DNA from: AWTP1-13 sp035714005
GTDB lineage: Bacteria > Pseudomonadota > Alphaproteobacteria > Rhizobiales > Hyphomicrobiaceae
Direction of reading: 5' to 3'
DNA: 9,476 nt
Assembly: GCA_035714005.1 (NCBI GenBank)
Contig: DASTMQ010000193.1
Coordinates: 1 to 9,476, forward strand
A model generated the notes under the pieces. The model was given only the letters and a program-made list of their open reading frames with translations, did not search any database and had not been told where the DNA came from. Positions 1 to 5,781 of the stretch are shown here, piece after piece (position 1 is the stretch's first letter; each line of letters begins with the position of its first letter). Both the position numbers and the translations under genes were made by a program.

Positions 1-2
1 CG

Positions 3-569
3 AAGGATCTGGTCTACCAGCTCGAGCGCGATACGGGGGCGCAGATCGAGTGGCTACCCTACACCCTCGATATTGCGGCCTATCTTGGCAGCGCCAGCGT
101 CGACGCCGGCGGCAAGGTTGTGGAGGACGACCGCAACGCGCACCAGTGGCGGCGGGTCAAGTACAGCTATATGGACTGTCGGCGCGAGGCCAACCGGCGT
201 GGCCTGACGATCCGAGGTCCCAAAAAGATCTTCGATTCCTCCCTCGCCAATATCGGCATGCTCTATGCGGCCCAGCACGGGGTCTTTCGCGCCTATCATG
301 ACCGCGTTTTCGAGCTGTTTTGGCGGCGCGAGTTGGATCTGGAGAATGCCGCGGGGTTAGCGGCGGTGCTGCAGCAGTGTGGCGCCGCAACCGGCGAGTT
401 TGCCGGCTTCCTGGCTGGTCAGGGTCGTCGCGCGCTGGCTGCCATCCGCAGCGAAGCGGAGGCCGCAGGGGTGTTCGGCGTGCCAAGCTTTCTGTTTGCC
501 GACGGCGACCTTTATTGGGGGCGCGAGCACTTGGGAAGCGTCCGCGCGCGCGCCTTGGCGAAAACCTAA
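3..569 (+). CDS. 2-hydroxychromene-2-carboxylate isomerase-like DsbA-fold protein (5' end cut off)
   Basis: The frame is open from base 3 to the TAA at 567-569, giving 188 visible codons with no start; the N-terminus lies outside the window. The C-terminal part carries GVFGVPSFLF at visible residues 156-165, followed by GDLYWGREHL. This is the cis-proline-type loop and C-terminal helix signature of the DsbA-like/GST-kappa family that includes 2-hydroxychromene-2-carboxylate isomerase. Family members are near 200 residues, so only about 10-25 residues are missing. The lost part should hold the strand with the active-site serine or cysteine, so isomerase and general thiol oxidoreductase functions cannot be separated here. 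Characterised members isomerise 2-hydroxychromene-2-carboxylate with glutathione in naphthalene breakdown, but most genomic relatives have no known substrate. The gene converges on the minus-strand operon, with 32 bp between the stop codons, so it belongs to a different transcript. Confidence 0.8.
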   Translation, partial: KDLVYQLERDTGAQIEWLPYTLDIAAYLGSASVDAGGKVVEDDRNAHQWRRVKYSYMDCRREANRRGLTIRGPKKIFDSSLANIGMLYAAQHGVFRAYHDRVFELFWRRELDLENAAGLAAVLQQCGAATGEFAGFLAGQGRRALAAIRSEAEAAGVFGVPSFLFADGDLYWGREHLGSVRARALAKT

Positions 570-592
570 CTCCGATCGGCTGGCCGCGGTGG

Positions 593-614
593 CACCCCCC
601 TTCAATAGGGGGTG
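593..614. terminator. candidate bidirectional hairpin between convergent genes
   Basis: CACCCCC (593-599) and GGGGGTG (608-614) form a perfect 7-bp stem around an 8-nt loop. It lies between the plus-strand isomerase-like stop (569) and the minus-strand thiamine-enzyme stop (602-604), which falls inside the loop. The location and symmetry fit a shared transcription stop for the two converging units. There is no U-tract on either side, so a classical intrinsic terminator is not proven, and in GC-rich DNA a stem of this size can arise by chance. Confidence 0.3.
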
Positions 615-2314
615 ATGACGTTTATGAGCGCGTGCCGTCCCTCCTTGAGCACGGCCGTGCGCGCCGCCTGCAATGCGCCGGCCAGCGCCTCCGGCTGCTC
701 GACGCGTGCGGCAAAGGCGCCATGGGCCTCGGCATAGCGTTCAAAGGCCGGGCTCGGCGACAGGTCGGCCAGCCCCGTGCCGTTGTCGCGGCCCGCCGCG
801 CCGGAGGCAAACATTGCCATTGTGGCATTGCGCACCGCGCCATAGCGCGCGTTGTTGAAGATCACCACCGCGATCGGCAGCTGGTGCGCCTCGGCCACCC
901 AATGGCAGGCGGTCGGGTTGGCGAAAATCATGCCGCCGTCGCCGATCACGGCCGCCACAAACCGCTCCGGCGCCGCGAGCTTGGCGCCCAAGGCGGCGCC
1001 GACGCTCCAGCCCAGCCCGCCGGCAGGGCTGAGCGCGAAATAGCTGGCGGGCTCAGTGCGCGCGCAGTGCTCGAGCCGCAACTGGTATTCGTTGAAGATC
1101 AGCCCGTCGGGGCCCACCATCTCGCCGACGCAGCGGCTCAAATAGGCGGGTGAGACGTGGGGGGCATCGGCGGCCAGGCTTGCCTGCGCCTTGCGCCGCA
1201 GCGCTGCTGCCCGCGCCACCGCCCATGCCCGGCGCTGCGGCAATCGCCCTGCGTCGGTGACGGCGCGCCGCTCGAGAGCGTCGCCTAAAGCCCTGAGCGT
1301 GGCGCCGGCGCCTGCGGCGATGGACAGATGGCTCGGATAGGAGCGCATGGGGTAGCGCACGTAGGCCGGATCCTCGCCGATATGAACCACGCGCGCCGCC
1401 GGCGCCGGGGCCTGCGTGCTCGGCAGCCACGGTACATCGGCCTCGACCACGACAACGAGATCGCTGTCGGGGAGCAGCGGATGCGGATCAAAGCCGTGGT
1501 GCAAGGGGTGATCGGTCGGCAAACACAGAAAGCGCGGCGTGTGCACGACCACGGGCAGGGCGAAGCGTTCGGCGAGGCGGCCCAGCGCATCGACCTCCTC
1601 GCCGCTTTGCCCAAGGCTCGACGCAATCAACAGCGGACGCTCGGCCGCGAGCAGCCAACTAGCAAGGCGGTCGATCAGGGCAGGGTCGGGATGCGCGCTC
1701 GGCGGTGGCGGCCGCGGCGCCTCGAGGCTATCGCCCGCCGCCGCCGCCGACAGCGGCTCACGCGGCAGCGTCAGGTAGACGGGGCCGCGCGGTGAAGCCA
1801 TGGCCACTTCCAGGGCGCGGGCCACGACCGCGCTGGCCTGGGCGGGGTGGCGCAGCTCGTAATCCCACTTGACCAGTTCCCGCACCATGCCCGCCTGGTC
1901 GAACATCTCCTGCGCCCAATGGATCGGGCGGCTGCGCGCCCCGAAGGCACCTTTCTCCTGGATTGGTGAGCGCCCGGCCATCAGCAGCAAGGGCACGCGG
2001 TCGCGCGCGGCATTGGCGAGCAGGTTGATGGTGTTGGCGGTGCCGACATTGACGTGCACCATCACCGCTTGCGGCCTGCCCGTCATCAGGTAGGCGCCGT
2101 GAGCCATGGCCATGGCCAGGTTCTCGTGCGGCACCAGGATCGGGCGCGGCACCTTGGCACCCGTCAGCTTGGCGCGCGCAAAACCTTCGACGATGGGAGG
2201 AAAGTCGGTGCCGGGATTGGCGAAAAAGAACTCAACCCCATGCCGCGGCAACGCCGCCAGGATGACGTCGGCGGCAGTCGCCTGCGCCTTGCCAGCGATG
2301 TCCCCAAGGCTCAT
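602..2314 (-). CDS. thiamine-diphosphate-dependent enzyme, benzoylformate decarboxylase/acetolactate synthase superfamily
   Basis: The product has 570 residues with the three-domain plan of the superfamily. The N-terminal pyrimidine-binding domain has NPGTDF at 33-38 and HENLAMAMAHG at 63-73; Glu64 is the expected cofactor-activating glutamate. The C-terminal diphosphate-binding domain has GDG at 458-460 and the paired NN at 487-488. His87 (in VMVHVNVGTAN) and His269 (in PTDHPLHHG) fall where benzoylformate decarboxylase has its active-site histidines, by alignment from memory. The C-domain stretch SPAGGLGWSVGAALG also resembles that enzyme. A cytosolic 2-oxoacid decarboxylase or C-C lyase is therefore likelier than biosynthetic acetolactate synthase, and no small regulatory subunit gene is nearby. 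The ATG at 2314 follows AAGGAG by 6 nt. The gene starts 18 bp after the binding-protein stop and is last in the operon. Substrate unknown. Confidence 0.85.
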   Translation of the reverse strand: MSLGDIAGKAQATAADVILAALPRHGVEFFFANPGTDFPPIVEGFARAKLTGAKVPRPILVPHENLAMAMAHGAYLMTGRPQAVMVHVNVGTANTINLLANAARDRVPLLLMAGRSPIQEKGAFGARSRPIHWAQEMFDQAGMVRELVKWDYELRHPAQASAVVARALEVAMASPRGPVYLTLPREPLSAAAAGDSLEAPRPPPPSAHPDPALIDRLASWLLAAERPLLIASSLGQSGEEVDALGRLAERFALPVVVHTPRFLCLPTDHPLHHGFDPHPLLPDSDLVVVVEADVPWLPSTQAPAPAARVVHIGEDPAYVRYPMRSYPSHLSIAAGAGATLRALGDALERRAVTDAGRLPQRRAWAVARAAALRRKAQASLAADAPHVSPAYLSRCVGEMVGPDGLIFNEYQLRLEHCARTEPASYFALSPAGGLGWSVGAALGAKLAAPERFVAAVIGDGGMIFANPTACHWVAEAHQLPIAVVIFNNARYGAVRNATMAMFASGAAGRDNGTGLADLSPSPAFERYAEAHGAFAARVEQPEALAGALQAARTAVLKEGRHALINVITPY

Positions 2315-2332
2315 GCGGGGCTCCTTGCCAGA

Positions 2333-3337
2333 TCAGTCGAGCTTTATGTTGGCGGCCTTGGCAACGCCGGTCCAGCGCGGAATCTCAGCGGCAATCTGTG
2401 CGGCGAGTGCCGCGCGCGGGCCGCCCCCCGGGTCGACGGCGAGCCCGATCAGGCGCTCGCGCACCTCGGCCAAGCCGATGACCTGGGTCACCTCATTGGC
2501 GAGTTTTTCGACGATCCCTTCCGGGGTGGCCGCGGGCGCGAACAGCCCCGACCACAAACGCACCTCGAGCCCCGGCACACCCGCTTCCGCCATGGTCGGC
2601 AGCTCGGGGTAGTCCCGCATGCGTTCGCTGGCGGTGGTGGCAAGGGCGCGGATGCGGCCGGCCTTGATGTGGCCCGCCACCGCCGGCGCGTCGGCCAGCG
2701 CCAACAAGACCTCGCCGCCGACCACGGCGGTCACCATCTCGCCGCTGCTCTTGTAGGCGATGTGCTCGATCTGTGCGCCCGTCTTCAATTTGAACAGCTC
2801 GGTGGCGAGCTGGAAGGCCGCCGAAGAGCTCGCATAGTTGGCCTGGGCGGGATTGGCCTTGCTGTAGGCCACCAGCTCCGGCACCGTCCTTGCAGGGGCG
2901 TCGGCCTTGACGCACAGCAGCAGCGGAAACGAGGCGATCAGCGCGATCGGCACGAAATCGCGCAAGGTGTCGTAGGGCAGCTTGCTGTAGACGGCGGGGT
3001 TGATGGTCATGGCGCCGGTCGCCCCGACCAACAGGGTGTAGCCGTCGGGAGCCGCCTTGGCCACGAATTCGGTGGCGATCATGGCACCGGCGCCGGGTTT
3101 GTTTTCCACCAGCGCCGGTTGACCCAGACGCTCGCCGAGCTTTTGGGCAATGAGGCGGGCCAAGATGTCATTGCCGCCGCCGGGGGCGAAACCGACGATG
3201 ATCCTGATCGGCTTGGCGGGAAAGCCCGCGGCGCGATCGCCTTGTGCGCGAGCGGGCAGGCGCACGCCTGCGCCAACCCCGATCGCCGCCAGGCCGCCAA
3301 CGAAGTGCCGTCGCGTGCCAGCCTGCCCGTGGCCCAT
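2333..3337 (-). CDS. TctC/Bug-family tripartite tricarboxylate transporter substrate-binding protein
   Basis: The product has 334 residues, near the usual 320-335 for the family. After the signal sequence comes the diagnostic start of the mature protein, FPAKPIRIIVGFAPGGGND (39-57). LGQPALVENKPGAGAMIA, AAPDGYTLLVG and a C-terminal TPEGIVEKLANEV follow; all are typical of extracytoplasmic binding proteins that capture carboxylic acids. Residues 8-14 read TRRHFVG, close to a twin-arginine export motif, ahead of a hydrophobic segment and a likely ARA-Q cleavage site near residue 31. The frame is open upstream to about 3580, but ATG at 3337 is chosen because it places the signal peptide at the N-terminus and follows a strong ribosome-binding site. 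No membrane subunits (TctA/TctB type) are in the window, so this is an orphan binding protein. It sits between the dehydrogenases and the thiamine enzyme, suggesting it delivers the operon's substrate. Confidence 0.92.
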   Translation of the reverse strand: MGHGQAGTRRHFVGGLAAIGVGAGVRLPARAQGDRAAGFPAKPIRIIVGFAPGGGNDILARLIAQKLGERLGQPALVENKPGAGAMIATEFVAKAAPDGYTLLVGATGAMTINPAVYSKLPYDTLRDFVPIALIASFPLLLCVKADAPARTVPELVAYSKANPAQANYASSSAAFQLATELFKLKTGAQIEHIAYKSSGEMVTAVVGGEVLLALADAPAVAGHIKAGRIRALATTASERMRDYPELPTMAEAGVPGLEVRLWSGLFAPAATPEGIVEKLANEVTQVIGLAEVRERLIGLAVDPGGGPRAALAAQIAAEIPRWTGVAKAANIKLD

Positions 3338-3342
3338 GTTCA

Positions 3343-3349
3343 CCCCCTC
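3343..3349 (-). promoter_or_regulatory. ribosome-binding site that sets the binding-protein start
   Basis: On the minus strand GAGGGGG lies 5 nt before the ATG at 3337. It decides between this start and the long upstream in-frame extension toward 3580. That extension would overlap the preceding dehydrogenase gene and bury the signal peptide. Confidence 0.65.
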
Positions 3350-3353
3350 GGCT

Positions 3354-3409
3354 GCTGCCGGGCTAGATGCCTCGCAAGAGGCCGCGGTCACCTCTTGCCG
3401 GTCGGCAGC
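3354..3409. other. nested inverted repeats at the dehydrogenase/binding-protein junction
   Basis: GCTGCCG (3354-3360) and CGGCAGC (3403-3409) are perfect 7-bp arms. Between them is a smaller hairpin, GCCTC-GCAA-GAGGC (3369-3382). The set spans the 50-bp gap between the long dehydrogenase (stop 3388) and the binding protein (start 3337), plus the last codons of the dehydrogenase. It could be an RNA-processing or attenuation structure, but stems this short are common in GC-rich DNA. Confidence 0.25.
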
Positions 3410-4623
3410 TGATTGAAGGGTAGCGTCTTGTCGAGCCGGATTTCCGGCGGCAGGCCCAGCACGCGCTCGGCGATGATATTGCGCATGATTTCGTCGGAGC
3501 CGCCGGCGATGCGCGACGCCGGCGAGGTCAACAAGGTTTGCTGAAAGGCGCCGGCCACCGGCGCCAGGTTCGGGTCGCACAGCACGCCGCCCTGCTCCAT
3601 GAGATCCATGGCGAAGGCGGCAATGTTTTGCAGCATCGAGGCGTTGACGAGCTTGCCGAGCGAGGCCTCGGGGCCCGGCGTGTCGCCGCGCGACAGCGCG
3701 GTCATGGTGCGGAAGTTGACATATTTGAGCCCCTGGCTCGCAACGTACCAGTCCGCAAGCTTGTCGCGGACGGCGCCATTTTGCAGGGCCGGGCCGTCGC
3801 CGAGGTCCAGTTTGCGGGCGAGTTCAAAGACGTCCTCGACGCCGGCGCCGACGCGGCCGCCGATGGTGTGGCGTTCGTTCATCAGTGTCGTCAGCGCCAC
3901 CTTCCAGCCCTCGCCGACCGCACCTAGGCGCTGGCTATCGGGCACGCGCACGTCCTTGAAAAGGACCGCATTGAAGTGCGATGCACCCGACATCTGCTTG
4001 ATCGGCCGGATCTCGATGCCCGGCGACCGCATATCGATGAAAAAATAAGTCAAGCCGTCGTGCTTCTTGGCCGCAAAGTCACTGCGCGTGACCAGCACGC
4101 CCCAGTCGCAATAGTGTGCGCCCGACGTCCAAATCTTCTCGCCATTGATGATCCAGTCGCTGCCGTCCGGCTCGGCGCGCGTGCGCAGGCCTGCAAGATC
4201 GGAGCCGGCGGCGGGTTCGGAAAACAGTTGGCACCAGATCTCCTCGCCGCGCAGTGCCTTGCCGGCGAAGCGGTCGCGAATTTCCTGCGTGCCCCAGGTG
4301 CATAGCGTCGGGATGCACATGCCGAGCCCGATGTCGAACAGGCCGCGCGGCACGGCATACTTGGCTTCCTCCTGATCGTAGACCACCTGCTGGATGGGGC
4401 TGCCACCCCGTCCACCCCAGTGGGTGGGCCAGGTGATGCCCGCATAGCCGGCGTCCGCCTTCTTTGCCTGCCAGGCCTTGGCGCGCTCCCGAAACTTGGG
4501 ATCCTCGTTGCCGGCCCGGTAAACGAGCCCCGAGCCGGGCGGACGCGGCTCGGCCGCCTTGGCCAAAAAGTCGCGCACGCCGGCGCGGAATTGGGCTTCC
4601 TCAGGCGTATCTTCGAAATCCAT
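3388..4623 (-). CDS. acyl-CoA dehydrogenase, long (alpha-type) subunit
   Basis: The product has 411 residues with the acyl-CoA dehydrogenase fold: helical N-domain (about 1-125), central beta-barrel domain (about 126-230) and C-terminal helices. The flavin and substrate loop motif LFSEPAAGSD is intact at 133-142, followed by INGEKIWTSGA at 159-169. The C-terminal motif is IAGGSDEIMRNIIAERVLG (372-390). The position where medium-chain enzymes carry the catalytic glutamate (YEGT) is a glycine here. Glu250, in MNERHTIGG, aligns with the alternative base of isovaleryl-CoA dehydrogenase. The usual RxxFGxxIxxxQ flavin-contact motif is absent; its region reads LDLGDGPALQNGAVRDKLAD (272-291). The ATG at 4623 follows GGAGG by 4 nt and lies only 11 bp after the stop of the short dehydrogenase. 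Translational coupling and partnership in one enzyme are inferred. Substrate unknown. Confidence 0.92.
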   Translation of the reverse strand: MDFEDTPEEAQFRAGVRDFLAKAAEPRPPGSGLVYRAGNEDPKFRERAKAWQAKKADAGYAGITWPTHWGGRGGSPIQQVVYDQEEAKYAVPRGLFDIGLGMCIPTLCTWGTQEIRDRFAGKALRGEEIWCQLFSEPAAGSDLAGLRTRAEPDGSDWIINGEKIWTSGAHYCDWGVLVTRSDFAAKKHDGLTYFFIDMRSPGIEIRPIKQMSGASHFNAVLFKDVRVPDSQRLGAVGEGWKVALTTLMNERHTIGGRVGAGVEDVFELARKLDLGDGPALQNGAVRDKLADWYVASQGLKYVNFRTMTALSRGDTPGPEASLGKLVNASMLQNIAAFAMDLMEQGGVLCDPNLAPVAGAFQQTLLTSPASRIAGGSDEIMRNIIAERVLGLPPEIRLDKTLPFNQLPTGKR

Positions 4624-4634
4624 GCTTCCTCCGC

Positions 4635-5750
4635 TCACAACGGCGCATTCGCCGCCTCGAGTTCGAGCAGCAGACGCTCTTTCCACAGCCTGGTGCTGCC
4701 GAGCGCCAGCGCCAGCAGCTTGGCCCGGCGATAATGCAGATGGCAATCGAACTCCCAGGTAAAACCCATGCCGCCGTGCACCTGGATGTTCTCCTTGGCG
4801 GCCAGGAAATAGGCTTCGTTTGCCGAAATCCGCGCCGCCGCCGCCGCCAGCGGCAACTCGGGGGCATCGCGGCTGAGCGCCCAGGCGCCGTAGTAGGCAT
4901 TGGCGCGGGCGAGCTCGGTTGCAACCCAAACGTCGGCAAGCTTGTGCTTGATGGCCTGAAACGAGCCGATCGGCCGACCGAAGGCATAGCGCTGCAGGGC
5001 GTAGTCGCGCGCCATTTCCAGCGCTCTTTGTGCGCCCCCCACCTGCTCGAAGGCCATCAGCACCGCGGCGCGCTCCTCCAGGCGCCGCAGCAAGGCCTCG
5101 CCCCGGCCCAATTCACCGATGGGTTCGGCGGCAGCGCCGGCGAAAACGAGGCGTGCATGCGAGCGGCTGGGATCGATCGTATCGACGGCATGCCGCGTGA
5201 CGCCCGGCCCATTGAGATCGACCAGCAGCAGCTGCAGGCCGCGTTCGCCCCGCGCCGCCACCACCGCCAGGTCGGCCACATCGCCGTCGGGCACCGGCAG
5301 CTTCTCTCCCGTCAGCGCGCCGCCGCGCCAGGTGGTAAAGAGCTTGCCGGGATCGGCCTTGCCGGGCCCTTCGGCCAGGGCAAAGGTGCCGATGATGGTG
5401 CCGCCGGCGAGCTTTGGCAGCCAGGCCTGTTTCTGGCTGTCGCTGCCCGCGAGCATGATGGCTTCCGCCGCCAGATAGATCGATGAGGCGAAGGGCGTCG
5501 GCGCCAGCGCCGACCCCAGCTCCTCCGCCAGCACACACAACCCGAGATGGCCGAGCCCGGCTCCCCCCCAGGCCTCGGGGATCGCCGCACCGGTCCAGCC
5601 CATGGCGGCAATCTCCTGCCACAGCCTGAGGTCGTAGGGTTCAGGTCCCTCGAGCACGCGCCGCACCGTCGCGGTGGGGCAGCGCTGGCGCAGAAATTTG
5701 CGCGCCTGCTCGCGCAGCGCCTTCAAGTCATCGCTGAAATCGAAATTCAT
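4635..5750 (-). CDS. acyl-CoA dehydrogenase, short (beta-type) subunit
   Basis: The product has 371 residues. The N-terminal helical domain includes WGGAGLGHLGLCVLAEELG (61-79). The central motif that should read TEPxxGSD is degenerate, FALAEGPGKADP (123-134). The C-terminal helices hold two intact classical motifs: RYAFGRPIGSFQAIKHKLAD (254-273), which contacts FAD across the subunit interface, and IQVHGGMGFTWE (322-333). It is therefore the mirror image of its neighbour, which keeps the first motif and lacks the second. Dehydrogenases of this short, degenerate type are known partners in alpha2-beta2 enzymes such as those of mycobacterial steroid side-chain oxidation. The ATG at 5750 is preceded by GGAAGG at a spacing of about 8 nt and comes 31 bp after the fused hydratase/dehydrogenase stop. 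On its own it would probably bind FAD poorly (inference). Confidence 0.9.
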   Translation of the reverse strand: MNFDFSDDLKALREQARKFLRQRCPTATVRRVLEGPEPYDLRLWQEIAAMGWTGAAIPEAWGGAGLGHLGLCVLAEELGSALAPTPFASSIYLAAEAIMLAGSDSQKQAWLPKLAGGTIIGTFALAEGPGKADPGKLFTTWRGGALTGEKLPVPDGDVADLAVVAARGERGLQLLLVDLNGPGVTRHAVDTIDPSRSHARLVFAGAAAEPIGELGRGEALLRRLEERAAVLMAFEQVGGAQRALEMARDYALQRYAFGRPIGSFQAIKHKLADVWVATELARANAYYGAWALSRDAPELPLAAAAARISANEAYFLAAKENIQVHGGMGFTWEFDCHLHYRRAKLLALALGSTRLWKERLLLELEAANAPL

Positions 5751-5781
5751 GGGCTCGCCTTCCGAGAGGATCCCTGGCACC

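Noticed and set aside
2054..3412. Long plus-strand open frame (452 codons) opposite the binding-protein gene
   Set aside because: It is antisense to a gene with clear family motifs, and the translation is compositionally odd with no domain.
3337..3580. N-terminal extension of the binding-protein frame back to 3580
   Set aside because: It would overlap the end of the long dehydrogenase gene and place the export signal about 80 residues inside the protein; ATG 3337 has a strong ribosome-binding site.
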